From the NCBI RefSeq assembly GCF_024199925.1, contig NZ_JANADR010000001.1:8745501-8809500 (forward strand): a stretch of DNA of 64,000 nucleotides. The letters run 5' to 3'. The position numbers and the translations under genes were made by a program. Every line of letters starts with the position of its first letter. Within the stretch, counting starts at the first letter, position 1. The DNA is from Bradyrhizobium sp. CCGUVB1N3 (GTDB taxonomy: Bacteria > Pseudomonadota > Alphaproteobacteria > Rhizobiales > Xanthobacteraceae). Shown one piece after another: positions 55,319 through 64,000 of the stretch. Under the pieces are notes generated by a model. That model was not told the origin of the DNA, ran no database searches, and saw only the letters and a program-made list of their open reading frames with translations.

Positions 55319-58300
55319 TCACTGGTCCGGAGCGCCCTGCTCGCAAAGATAGGTGTGCAGCGCCTGCACGCATGCATCTGCGTTCTTGTTGTCCCGCTTT
55401 TCGCACGGAACGACGGTGAGATCGGCTTGGCGATAGTTGGGCGTGCGCTGCGCGACGAGTCCCTCGAAGCGCAGCTTCTTGATGGCCGACGTGTTGGAGC
55501 TCTCGGCGAGGTCGCTACCCTCCGCCTGGTCTATCCGCAGCAACGGACGGCTGGTGTCGTTTGCAAGGCGCTTCCATATCTCGTCTCGGTTGGTGTCAAG
55601 CCAGATCGACACCGCCTTGTCCTGGATGAGGCGCCGCGTTTCCTCGCGCTCGAACGCCCCACCGCCGGTTGCCAGCACCACGTTCCCTTTCTCTACGAAG
55701 TGCGCGATCAGGCTTGCCTCGCTGTCCCTGAACCACTGCGTGCCTTTGGCATCGAAAATCTTCGATATCGACATGTCGGTGGCCTGCTCGATCTGTCTGT
55801 CGGAATCGATGAAGGGCAGCCCCAGTCGTCTTGCGAGATACCGGCCGATGGTGGATTTGCCGGCGCCGGGCAGGCCGACGAGCACGATGGGCCGCGCACC
55901 GAGAGCAGCGACAATCTCTTTTGCAATGCCCGACCTCTCTGGCCTTCTTTTTTGTTCTTCGGCAGCTCGCAGTCCAAACGCTGCACTGGCGCCGCCTCTG
56001 ATACCCGCTTCGCCGCCCCAGTGGGGGATGTTCCTGGCGCCATCGGGGATTGCGACCTCCTTGCAGACGGCTTGCACGCTCTGTGTGAGCTCCTCCGCCT
56101 TACCTTGCTCCAGCGCATCGCCGCTCGCTTGCTTGCGAAGCTTCTCCAGCTGCTTGTAGGTATCGTGATTGTCAATCTTGGCCCGGTAGCTGTCTGGCGT
56201 GTGGAACTCCACCTCGAAGCGGTAATCCTCCGGGGTGGCGAGCACGGTCTTGATGCCGACGAAGGTTGGATTGCGCATCCTGAACCAGTTGGTCGTGCTG
56301 ACCTCGACGTAGCCCCGCTCCTCGAACGCCAGCATGGCCGCCTTGAAGGCGCGGGTAAAATCCATGTCAGGGACTTCGAAGACATGACGAACGGCGTTGC
56401 TGATCAGCTGTGCGGCACCGCCGGATGTGGCGCTCATGCCGGTGAGTTGGTCTGTAATGGAGCTTTTTGATTTCAAGCGATTGTCGAGATGGGGCATATT
56501 CACCTGGACGTTTGCTTTCCTGAGGATTCCGGTAACCCAGAGTGTCGTCGCGGTGATTTTCTCCTCTTGGGCCCGAGCGCGGTCAGCCTCCATTTGGGCG
56601 CGCTCCGAGGCCTCGGAGCGGGTCAGCGTGACGGTCATGGCGGAATTCCCGGCGACCGGCTGTCGATCAAAGGGGCCGGGCAGAATCCGCTTCTCCACCG
56701 CAAGCTTGATCGAGGCTTCCATGATTGAAGCCGCCAGCGTGGGATTGTCCTTCAGATCCTCCAAGGTCGCATCCGCATCGAACCTGCCCTGGTTGAGGGT
56801 CGCCGCCAGCCCCTTGCTGTAGGGCACCGACTTCAGGTCCGGCGTCTGTTGCAGGAGCCGCTGAAGCGCTTGGCCCTTTTTCATGAAGTTGCGAGCACCC
56901 GTGTCGGATTTACAGGCGTCGGTCCCGACCTTGCTGCCGAGGCTTAAGAGATTATTTGCGCTTTGCAGGAGGTCGTCGGCGTCGTAACCATCCGGGCGGG
57001 GATCGATGCGCGCAGGATAATGGTCGAGCAAGGCCTGGACCCTGTGGCGTGGGTCAGGCGTTGCCGGATAGGTCGCCGCCAGCTCCGGGAAAAGCTCAGA
57101 GAGCGCTGGGCTCAGCGTCGGGGTTGGGTCGCTCTCGCTTTCAACGTCCTCGGACAGGACCTGCTGATCCGCGCTCGCGGCCCACGCCTGGAGGCCGGAA
57201 ACGAGCAGCTCGGCGACTTCCCCGGCGACCGGATGGTCTGCGACCTCGATCTCCTCGCTCGCCCGCTGGAGCTTGTCCTGGATATCCTGGCCACGCACCT
57301 GGTCCTGGTTCAACAGGTCACGGATGTCTCGCCTGAGCTCGTGGTGAATGCCTTCGAAAGTCCCAAACACGGCGCGCTCGGCAAACCAGTGTCGGGCATC
57401 ATGCGATTGGGCCAAAAAGTCTCGCTGCAGGCAGCTGTACGTCTCCAGAACGTCCTGCGTCGCAGCGAGGATCTGGCTGGCACGACCGAAGTGGTAGAGC
57501 TCGCCCTCAATTGCCGGCGTATGCGACTTTGGCGGCTTGAGCGAGCGAAGTCCGCGCGCTTGCTCGGCCTGATCGAACTGCCGGACATGCTCATAAAGCT
57601 GCGGCCGGTCGGCGATGACAATGGCGGTGTCCCCGTCGAAGTCACCGTCAAGCTTCTTCTGTTCACCGATCGGAATGGCCACCAACGAGCCCGGGGCGAA
57701 CAGCTCGGTCGCCTGGAGGATACCGACGCCGTCGACCGAGGTGTCCTCGGTGACGCGGTCCTTGCGCTTGGTCCAGTTCGAATGGGACTTGACGTCCTCG
57801 GCAGACATGACCAGCCCGTGGCCGGCGTAGTTGGCCGGCCACATCTGGTCCGGCACCACGATCAGAATGCCCTTGGCAAAAAACGTCGGATCGTCGGCTG
57901 ACAAGTGCTCGGCCGACTTTTGGGCGACGTTAAAACTGTATTGCATGGCCACGCACTGATCCATGAACGCCGCCGTCGAATCGCCGTCCACTGCCGACCT
58001 GACCCGTCCGGCTTCGAACGGGCGCAGGTTGGGCTTGTCATAGGGGGACCGCCCGAGCAGCACGCCACTCGTTCCCGTCAAGGTGTCGCTCTTGAGCGTC
58101 GGCACATGGAGGCAGCCATCATCAGACGGTACGGCGACTGCGCCGGGACCATCGATATGACCGGCGGTCACGGTGCGAAACAGCTCTTCAGACGTCAGCT
58201 TGTCCTCTTGCCTGCGCTCGAGCCAATTCATGGCCTTCTCGCGCGCCTCATCCGCCACCTGCGCGCTGCGCGGATAATGGTGCAGCGCGGAGGCCGGCAG

Positions 58301-61300
58301 CGATGATCGCCTTCCTTCCCCAAAGGCATGCATCCGATCGGGACCTTCGCGGCGGCCGGCCCGGCAGACCGCTGGCATGCGCTCGGCCAGCGAGGCCTTG
58401 ATGAAGCCGCAGCCGTCATGGGGGCGCAGGGCAATCGGGCCTTGCGGCCCACTCAGCTTGAAGGGATGCTCCTTGCTGGCAGGGCGGTCCGGCAGCAGCA
58501 ACAGGTTGAAGGTGCCCTCCAGCGCGTAGTCGTGAGGCTCGAGATCTTTGATCGCCGGTGGCGCTGCAAACCCCCTGCGCTGAGTGTAGTAATAGGCCTC
58601 TTTGAAAGGCGCCCAGGCGCGTGACAGCTGCTCGAACGCCGTGCCGGGTGCGGTGTTGGCATAGGGAATGGCCAGCAGCTTCCCTCCGGAAGACGCGGCT
58701 GGCTGCTCGCCTGGCGCGCGGGCGGCGATCTGCGACACGGTCGGTTTTGGTGGTTTTAACTTGCTGCCGCCGAACAGGTCCATACGGTATGGCACCCCTT
58801 CGACGGTGACCGTGCGTGCCAGCATGAAGGCGCTCGGCCTTGCCGGCAGCTGGATCGCAACCACCGGCAACGCCCCCGACGTCAGGCGATGAAAAATCGA
58901 ATACCGCGTCTCGGGCTCCGTGGCCACTCGCCGTCCCTGCAGGTCCACCACCGGCAACTGCATCAGTCCCGCGTCTCCCTGGGGCGGCCTCGGCTCGTGG
59001 TCCATGGATCGCAACACCTGATGGACGTCAAAGACGGACGCAGAATGTTGCGCCTGGATTTTTGGCGCATCTTGAGCCATGAAGGGGTCCAGCACATCGA
59101 CCGGACTTTCCGCCTCGATCTGCGCGATCAGATTCCAGCTCATATTGGAAAGATCGCTTTGAATGAGGTCGCGTGCGCCAGCCAGGATCTCCCTGGTCCC
59201 GCGCCGCAGCTCTTGCTGCCTCATCCGCAAATCGGACTTTTTGCCCTCGACATACGGTCGTCGGTACAGATTCTCCAGGACCGCGCGGGCCTTGAGCACC
59301 TGATAGATCGACAGCGCGGGGCAACGGGTCGCCAGTGGTCCACGGGTCCGCTCCGCTTCGCTCGCGATGAGATGCGCCGCGATCTTCTGCTCCACGACGG
59401 GCTGGACGTCGTTCAGCAGATATAGAGCTTGCCTCCGGTGCCCGCGCAGCGGTTTCTGCGAGCTGCGGGCCAGCGGCAGCAGAGCTACGCACAGATTGCC
59501 AACGGTTTCGAGGTTGTTCTCGGCGGCAAAACCAGGGGCACGGCTCAATTCCGTAAGGCGATTGAGCCCTGTCGATGCGAGCAAGCCGAGATCGTCGAAC
59601 AGTCGGACCTTTCCCAATGCCTTGCAAATGTTGGCGATGCTCAGAACATCGGCTTGCTCCAGGCGATCCGTGGCATAGTGAAGGTGGTGCGCCAGCTGAT
59701 GGAGCCGATCGCTCAGCAACGCAGTCTCTGTAATCTCTGCAGTGTCCTGCTCCCTCGTGACACTTCGCCCGAGGGCATTGGCAATCATGCTGAGCTCAGG
59801 CGTTGTGAAAGCACCGAAGCGCCGGCCTCCCGTACCGAGATTGCGCGCGATGTCTACTACTGCCTGGTGGCACGCCGCCTCGTCCGGCCACCTGCTAATG
59901 CCGTTCACCAGGTTCGTCAGTTCCTGCGAATTGAAATCGGAGAGCTGGTGGAGAGGCACCGCACCCGCGATGGCGACGACGGCCTCGCGGCAGGCCGCCT
60001 CGTCCGACCATTTGCTGAAACCGTTCACCAGGTTCGCCAGGTGCTGCTGAGTAAAATCGGAGAGGTCGCGGCAACTGATCTCACCGGCGATGGCGACGGT
60101 GGCCTCGCGACAGTCCGTCGCTTCCGGCCATTTGCTGAAACCATTGACCAGGCTTGCCAGGTGCTGCGGAGTAAAATCGGAGAGCTGGCGACGACGTACC
60201 TCACCGGCGATGGCGATTGCGGCCTCGCGACAGGTCGCCGCTTCCGGCCACTTGCTGAAGCCGTTCACCAGGTTCGCCAGGTGCTGCGGTGTAAAATCGA
60301 GGAGCCCGCGGCGACGGATCTCACTCGCGATTGCGACGATGGCCTCGCCACAATCCGCCGCTTCCGGCCATTTGCTGAAACCGTTCACCAGGTTCGCCAG
60401 GTGCTGCGGTGTAAAATTCGCCAGGTGCTGCGGTGTAGAATCGGAGACGTGGCGAGGGATCGCACCCGCGATTGCGATTGTGGCGTCGCGACAGGTCGCC
60501 TCTTCCGGCCACTTGCTGAAGCCGTTCGCCAGTAATGCCAGCTCTTGACCGATGGCCGTCTGAAGCAATCCGCTTTCAGCGCAACAAAATTCTGCGATCT
60601 TGACCGTTCCGTCGCGGCATTCCGTTGCCCGGGGATGCCGACCAAACGATGATGCGAAAAGGGAAAAGGTCCTGACTTCGACCTGCGTCAAGAGCGCCTT
60701 GTCAAGCCGCGATACCTGAGCCGCTAGGGCTCGACAAGCTCTTATGCCGGCCTGACCTCCCGCGTCCCGGCTCACCGCGTTGCAAGTCGTGGCGTACCCC
60801 CATGACGATCGGATATTTTCTTCCAACTGCGCCACAAACCGAGCATCAAAATGGCCAGCCGCGTTTTGCAGAAATTCTGAAAGGTCCTTCCCCTTCAGCT
60901 CCCCGTTGTGATGCACCACTTTACGTGAGAAAATACCGATGTTGCGAGCTCTGGCGATTTCTCTTAGCGCCGCATTTAGTTTATCTGAACGTCTAAAATG
61001 CCTTTCCGATATTGCGGCTTGGACGTTCTGCACAGTCGCATGGTTGATACGCGGCCTTTCTGGTACATCACTTGGGTCGGAGACGGATTGGCGATGTGCC
61101 GGCAGCGCGACTCTTTGCGAACTTTCGGCCGCTCGATGGGCGTGCCACCGATCGCCATCCGAACGCGACAGACTTGCTTCCCGATTTGGCGCGCCTCTGT
61201 AAGATCCATGTTGCGATTCCGAGCCGTCTCGCGGGATTGGCTGCGCAGGCACATCGCCCATGCGCCACCTTCCTAGCCTGCCACTTCGCTCGGGCACGGA

Positions 61301-61909
61301 TTGCGTATCCGGCGGAAGCGCCGCTCTTTGCGAGCTTTCGGCCGTTCGATCGGCGCGCCACGGCTCGCCATCCGAGGGCAAGGAGTCCGCCTCGCCACGT
61401 GGTGCGCCACTGTCAGGTCGACAGGGTCGCTGCGAGCCTGAACCCTGGACGACCTGCGATGGCACATCGTGCACGCGCCCTCCTTCTGGTCCGCCACGCC
61501 GATTGGAGACTGATTGCGTGTGCTGCGGGCGCGCGCTTGTTTGCGAGCTTCCGGCCGCCGGATCGTCACGCCAGAGCTCCTCATCAGAACGCGACGAACT
61601 GGATTCCGGCAAGGAGCGGAAACGACGACGGCTTCCACCCATTGCGCCCTGCAGCGCAGCGCGAAGGATACGATGCGCGCCGATAGGGGGACCGGCAAAC
61701 CGGTCCGCACCGCTGGCGGGTTGCGCGATACGCGATCTGGAAGCGCCTGAATCCTGAAGCTCAGAGCGAATCCGCTCCACAGCAGACTCGAATGATCGGG
61801 TCTCTTCGCCGGGGGCACGCGCCGCTCCTGCGCGAGAGCCGTCGGCGTCCCCACCTTCGTTGGCGCGTTCCGAACCGAGCGAATTCCCGCGCTCGTCAAT
61901 GCCCCTCAT
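55319..61909 (-). CDS. Giant SKWP-repeat type III effector (XopAD/RipS-like) with shikimate kinase domain
   Basis: A 2196-residue protein from ATG 61,909 behind GGGAG. Residues about 1-300 are polar and include three copies of a 71-residue repeat. Residues about 430-700 hold tandem 40-residue repeats with the motif NGFSKWPEAA (six or more), the signature of the Ralstonia SKWP (RipS) and Xanthomonas XopAD effectors. A long middle region has DGDFDGD at residues 1421-1427. The last 190 residues are a complete shikimate-kinase-like domain: Walker A GLPGAGKST, FIDSDRQIE, ATGGGAFE, SRPLLR and RTPNYRQAD. Housekeeping shikimate kinases are about 180 residues alone, so this is a fused enzyme-like domain in an effector. 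A possible tts box lies about 75-105 bases upstream. Target and activity in the plant are unknown. Confidence 0.88.
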   Translation of the reverse strand: MRGIDERGNSLGSERANEGGDADGSRAGAARAPGEETRSFESAVERIRSELQDSGASRSRIAQPASGADRFAGPPIGAHRILRAALQGAMGGSRRRFRSLPESSSSRSDEELWRDDPAAGSSQTSARPQHTQSVSNRRGGPEGGRVHDVPSQVVQGSGSQRPCRPDSGAPRGEADSLPSDGEPWRADRTAESSQRAALPPDTQSVPERSGRLGRWRMGDVPAQPIPRDGSESQHGSYRGAPNREASLSRSDGDRWHAHRAAESSQRVALPAHRQSVSDPSDVPERPRINHATVQNVQAAISERHFRRSDKLNAALREIARARNIGIFSRKVVHHNGELKGKDLSEFLQNAAGHFDARFVAQLEENIRSSWGYATTCNAVSRDAGGQAGIRACRALAAQVSRLDKALLTQVEVRTFSLFASSFGRHPRATECRDGTVKIAEFCCAESGLLQTAIGQELALLANGFSKWPEEATCRDATIAIAGAIPRHVSDSTPQHLANFTPQHLANLVNGFSKWPEAADCGEAIVAIASEIRRRGLLDFTPQHLANLVNGFSKWPEAATCREAAIAIAGEVRRRQLSDFTPQHLASLVNGFSKWPEATDCREATVAIAGEISCRDLSDFTQQHLANLVNGFSKWSDEAACREAVVAIAGAVPLHQLSDFNSQELTNLVNGISRWPDEAACHQAVVDIARNLGTGGRRFGAFTTPELSMIANALGRSVTREQDTAEITETALLSDRLHQLAHHLHYATDRLEQADVLSIANICKALGKVRLFDDLGLLASTGLNRLTELSRAPGFAAENNLETVGNLCVALLPLARSSQKPLRGHRRQALYLLNDVQPVVEQKIAAHLIASEAERTRGPLATRCPALSIYQVLKARAVLENLYRRPYVEGKKSDLRMRQQELRRGTREILAGARDLIQSDLSNMSWNLIAQIEAESPVDVLDPFMAQDAPKIQAQHSASVFDVHQVLRSMDHEPRPPQGDAGLMQLPVVDLQGRRVATEPETRYSIFHRLTSGALPVVAIQLPARPSAFMLARTVTVEGVPYRMDLFGGSKLKPPKPTVSQIAARAPGEQPAASSGGKLLAIPYANTAPGTAFEQLSRAWAPFKEAYYYTQRRGFAAPPAIKDLEPHDYALEGTFNLLLLPDRPASKEHPFKLSGPQGPIALRPHDGCGFIKASLAERMPAVCRAGRREGPDRMHAFGEGRRSSLPASALHHYPRSAQVADEAREKAMNWLERRQEDKLTSEELFRTVTAGHIDGPGAVAVPSDDGCLHVPTLKSDTLTGTSGVLLGRSPYDKPNLRPFEAGRVRSAVDGDSTAAFMDQCVAMQYSFNVAQKSAEHLSADDPTFFAKGILIVVPDQMWPANYAGHGLVMSAEDVKSHSNWTKRKDRVTEDTSVDGVGILQATELFAPGSLVAIPIGEQKKLDGDFDGDTAIVIADRPQLYEHVRQFDQAEQARGLRSLKPPKSHTPAIEGELYHFGRASQILAATQDVLETYSCLQRDFLAQSHDARHWFAERAVFGTFEGIHHELRRDIRDLLNQDQVRGQDIQDKLQRASEEIEVADHPVAGEVAELLVSGLQAWAASADQQVLSEDVESESDPTPTLSPALSELFPELAATYPATPDPRHRVQALLDHYPARIDPRPDGYDADDLLQSANNLLSLGSKVGTDACKSDTGARNFMKKGQALQRLLQQTPDLKSVPYSKGLAATLNQGRFDADATLEDLKDNPTLAASIMEASIKLAVEKRILPGPFDRQPVAGNSAMTVTLTRSEASERAQMEADRARAQEEKITATTLWVTGILRKANVQVNMPHLDNRLKSKSSITDQLTGMSATSGGAAQLISNAVRHVFEVPDMDFTRAFKAAMLAFEERGYVEVSTTNWFRMRNPTFVGIKTVLATPEDYRFEVEFHTPDSYRAKIDNHDTYKQLEKLRKQASGDALEQGKAEELTQSVQAVCKEVAIPDGARNIPHWGGEAGIRGGASAAFGLRAAEEQKRRPERSGIAKEIVAALGARPIVLVGLPGAGKSTIGRYLARRLGLPFIDSDRQIEQATDMSISKIFDAKGTQWFRDSEASLIAHFVEKGNVVLATGGGAFEREETRRLIQDKAVSIWLDTNRDEIWKRLANDTSRPLLRIDQAEGSDLAESSNTSAIKKLRFEGLVAQRTPNYRQADLTVVPCEKRDNKNADACVQALHTYLCEQGAPDQ
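59870..60640 (-). repeat. SKWP tandem repeats, 120-bp unit
   Basis: The FSKWP codons recur at roughly 60,005, 60,124, 60,244, 60,361 and 60,504, with weaker units outside. Unit length is 40 codons. A 27-base internal duplication (residues TPQHLANFTPQHLAN) lies near 60,410-60,440. Such alpha-helical repeats probably form a solenoid. Confidence 0.88.
61015..61590 (-). repeat. Three N-terminal 71-residue repeats in the SKWP effector
   Basis: Residues 108, 179 and 250 each begin SDE/SDG-x-x-WR/H, followed by AESSQRxALP and QSV, at exact 71-residue (213-base) spacing. The copies are diverged and of unknown role, in the region that should carry the secretion signal and host-targeting sequences. 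Confidence 0.75.
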
Positions 61910-61982
61910 AATCCAACTCCCGATTTAGAGGGACTGGGCTGCCTGCGCTTGCAATTCGACGGCCATGCCGACTGGACCACAT

Positions 61983-62013
61983 ATTATCGCGTCTTACCTG
62001 ACGTAGAGCTGAC
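61983..62013 (-). promoter_or_regulatory. Candidate tts box before the SKWP effector gene
   Basis: Minus strand GTCAGCTCTACGTCAGGT then AAGACGCGATA. The first half matches the tts consensus; the second half is degenerate (12 of 17 defined positions). Distance to the start is about 75-105 bases. Confidence 0.4.
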
Positions 62014-62496
62014 CGACTGGGGAGCGTCGAAGCTGTCGTCTACGGGGCGCCCACTCGCTGAACGCGGAGCGAGCCTGGGAAGCCTCCCGCCGTCGCACTC
62101 CGCGCGCTGCTTCTGCTTCCTGGCGGATCGACACACGCAATTCCGATTCGGTGTACCCGGGCGCGAAGTGTGTGTTTGTTGCGGTTCTATTGGCGAAAAT
62201 AGAAGTCGATTGACCCGCGCAATTCTCGTGGCAGTCTCGTCGTGAAGGCAGAGAAAGCCTGCCTTCGGGGTGTGAGAACCTCTCGGTTAGCGTAACGGTG
62301 TCACGTCACGATGCCGCCTTTCGACCCTATGGGCCGGGAGGCGGCGGCGGAGTCTATGCTTAGCATGGGCTCTGGATGTCAAAGCCTTGCGGCCAAAGGC
62401 CGTCGCAGTCGTCTAACCGCGACTTCTCAACTCCCTGCTCGCCAGCGGAAGGTTCTCTTCCCGGTGTCTTTCCGAGCTTTCCGAAAGGAAGTTTCT

Positions 62497-62817
62497 GTGA
62501 AGCGTTGCGTTTGTGTCCTCTGTCTTGTCTTGGCCTTCGCTACTTCTAGCGCGGCCGCCGATCAGCCGAAGACCGTTTCGCCGAAGAGCGACTCGCTTGG
62601 AGGCATGATCTTCTCCGGCGCCAACCATTGCTGCGTCGGCATTGGCACCGCAACTCCCGCGGCGCACCTCGACGTTTATCAGGGCGAGCTCAAGGTCGGC
62701 TCGTCCGGCATTGGCTGCGCGGACAAGAACGCGGGCTCTCTGCGCTACGCCGATAAACACCTGCAACTGTGCGACGGAACGAGCTGGCGAAATGTCAGCC
62801 TCGATAAGGCTGAATGA
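62497..62817 (+). CDS. Small secreted protein with tail-fibre-like motif
   Basis: GTG start 62,497 behind AAAGGAAG. The 106-residue protein has a signal peptide (VKRCVCVLCLVLAFATSSAAA), then CCVGIGTATPAAHLDVYQGE, the VGIGT-x-P-x2-LDV motif common in phage tail-fibre and S74-type proteins, and a Cys-containing end (GSLRYADKHLQLCDGTSWRNV). Its stop overlaps the next gene's start (ATGA), so the two are coupled. The related end sequence (LQLCDGTSW) recurs in the neighbour as LLKCSSNVW. Confidence 0.75.
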   Translation: MKRCVCVLCLVLAFATSSAAADQPKTVSPKSDSLGGMIFSGANHCCVGIGTATPAAHLDVYQGELKVGSSGIGCADKNAGSLRYADKHLQLCDGTSWRNVSLDKAE

Positions 62818-64000
62818 ATTCGCGCGACGCGCTGCGCGCCGCAGTGGTTCTGACGACCTTGGCGGGAACACTTTGCCCGACCACGGCATCGTCACAGTTC
62901 GCCAGCCGCCCGGGCTACTCTGTCGGAACGGCGGGCGCCGTATGTGACGGCAGCAATATGCTGTACGGCTGGCCAGATGCCAACGGCCAACTACTGAAAT
63001 GCTCCTCGAACGTCTGGAGTATCGTTACCCAGACCGCAGGCGCAGCAGGCTCAAACGCCCAGGTTCAATTCAACAGCGGAGGCGCGCTGGCGGGCGATAG
63101 TGGCCTGACCTACGTCAATCCGAACCTGACGATTGGTTACGGGAGCCTGTACATCGGGACGAGCGTCGCGACGGCCGGCGCACTGTTCATCGGCGGCATG
63201 AACAGAGTCAGTTACCCGAGCGCCGATACCTACGCTCAAGGCTCGTCGATCGCCATCGGTCCCTCGGCGCTTGCGAACATGCCTGCGATGACGGGTGGGT
63301 CATCCATTTACGGTAACATCGCCATCGGCTCGCAGGCGCTCAGCAGTGCCAGCATGACAACGGCAGCCGTTTCTAATACAGCGGTGGGGTTTCAGGCTTT
63401 AAGGGCGAACACGTCCGGAAATTCCAACACAGCTTTCGGCACAAGCGTTCTTGCTGCAAATACGACAGGTACATCGAACACGTCTGTTGGCGCAGCCGCT
63501 CTTAACCTAAATACGACGGGCGCTTCAAATACCGCTGTCGGCGGTGGAGCGTTAAAAGGCAATACAGGTGGTGGAAGCAATACCGCGATCGGCGCTCTGT
63601 CGATGCGCAATACAGGAGCCAGCGGGAACACCGCAGTTGGCGCCACATCGCTCTATACGAATTCCAGCGGAGCCAACAATACCGTAATTGGCAGCGGCGC
63701 GTTATATAACGGCTATAGCGGATCGAATAATACGGTTCTTGGCTACAGTGGCGCTAGTGCGACACTGACCGCCGGCTCGAATAACATTCTGATCGGCACA
63801 AACAATTCGGTTGATACGCCAGCATCGGGTACCAACAATTTCCTCAATATCGGAAACCTGATCTACGGCACCAGTATCGGTACTGCGGCAACCGCAGGTA
63901 ACGTCGGCATTGGGACGACAAGTCCGATGTCCTCTTTCCACGTCATGAACAGTGGCAGTGCGACCAGCATTTCGATTGGTAACCCAGGCACAGGGCATAC
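62814..64000 (+). CDS. Secreted repeat protein, tail-fibre/adhesin-like, partial
   Basis: The frame stays open from ATG 62,814 to the window edge, at least 395 residues. A signal-like start (MNSRDALRAAVVLTTLAGTL) is followed by an AVCDGSNMLYGWPDANGQLL segment, then from about residue 160 a run of short repeats of the type NTAVGxxAL-x-N-(T)TG-x-(S), about 14-16 residues each, which resemble the left-handed coil of YadA-type heads and phage fibre shafts. Near the end comes NVGIGTTSPMSSFHVM, often found just before an S74 chaperone-peptidase domain. Probably exported, perhaps a trimeric surface fibre. The C-terminus is outside the window. Confidence 0.75.
   Translation, partial: MNSRDALRAAVVLTTLAGTLCPTTASSQFASRPGYSVGTAGAVCDGSNMLYGWPDANGQLLKCSSNVWSIVTQTAGAAGSNAQVQFNSGGALAGDSGLTYVNPNLTIGYGSLYIGTSVATAGALFIGGMNRVSYPSADTYAQGSSIAIGPSALANMPAMTGGSSIYGNIAIGSQALSSASMTTAAVSNTAVGFQALRANTSGNSNTAFGTSVLAANTTGTSNTSVGAAALNLNTTGASNTAVGGGALKGNTGGGSNTAIGALSMRNTGASGNTAVGATSLYTNSSGANNTVIGSGALYNGYSGSNNTVLGYSGASATLTAGSNNILIGTNNSVDTPASGTNNFLNIGNLIYGTSIGTAATAGNVGIGTTSPMSSFHVMNSGSATSISIGNPGTGH

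Noticed and set aside
55082..60535. Long plus-strand frames (462, 312 and 368 codons) opposite the SKWP effector
   Set aside because: No family resemblance; they mirror the codon structure of the minus-strand gene, including its repeats.

Overview
The window looks like part of a symbiosis island from a Bradyrhizobium-type alphaproteobacterium. The reasons are a NopX/NolX translocon gene behind a tts box (the TtsI operator of rhizobial type III secretion), two further type III effector loci, FixK-type operators over a cytochrome c cluster, a DUF2285/QseM-like protein of the kind that controls rhizobial integrative elements, and a dense mosaic of insertion sequences, group II introns and truncated genes. 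No rRNA or tRNA gene and no CRISPR array was found.

Left third (1-20,900). A glycosyltransferase is followed by a cobalamin riboswitch that drives a class Ia (B12-independent) ribonucleotide reductase operon, nrdA-nrdB. Next come a QseM-like DUF2285 protein and an intact IS3-family element. Then a type III secretion cassette: a CesT-like chaperone gene coupled by an ATGA overlap to a 721-aa effector-like gene, overlapped in turn by a short Ulp1/C48 SUMO-protease gene. After small hypothetical genes there is a microoxic cluster of several c-type cytochromes, a universal stress protein and an MgtA-type P-type ATPase. Four FixK/FNR-like palindromes (TTGA-N6-TCAA or close) precede its transcription units. 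The stress protein and the ATPase each carry one frameshift.

Middle (20,900-46,000). This is mostly a graveyard of mobile DNA: an intact IS4-type element, an intact integrase-domain transposase (probably ISNCY), remnants of IS256, IS91, IS5, IS481, ISL3, IS110 and IS1182-like elements, a group II intron of class C type, a frameshifted large serine recombinase inserted in a tyrosine recombinase gene, and ArdC fragments. Surviving cargo includes a GNAT acetyltransferase, a cold-shock protein, and small rhizobial hypothetical and secreted proteins.

Right third (46,000-64,000). A nucleotidyltransferase lies beside a second, decayed copy of the chaperone/effector cassette in opposite orientation. 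A full group II intron follows, then nopX with its tts box, a decayed recombinase module, and a 2196-aa SKWP-repeat (XopAD/RipS-like) effector ending in a complete shikimate-kinase-like domain. At the right edge are two translationally coupled secreted proteins; the second has tail-fibre-like repeats and runs off the window.

The functional picture is a type III effector island that is being duplicated and eroded by transposition, next to low-oxygen and B12-responsive metabolic genes that suit bacteroid life. The most novel material is the duplicated chaperone/effector cassette with its Ulp1 neighbour, and the SKWP-shikimate kinase giant, which also contains a DGDFDGD motif resembling a polymerase metal site.
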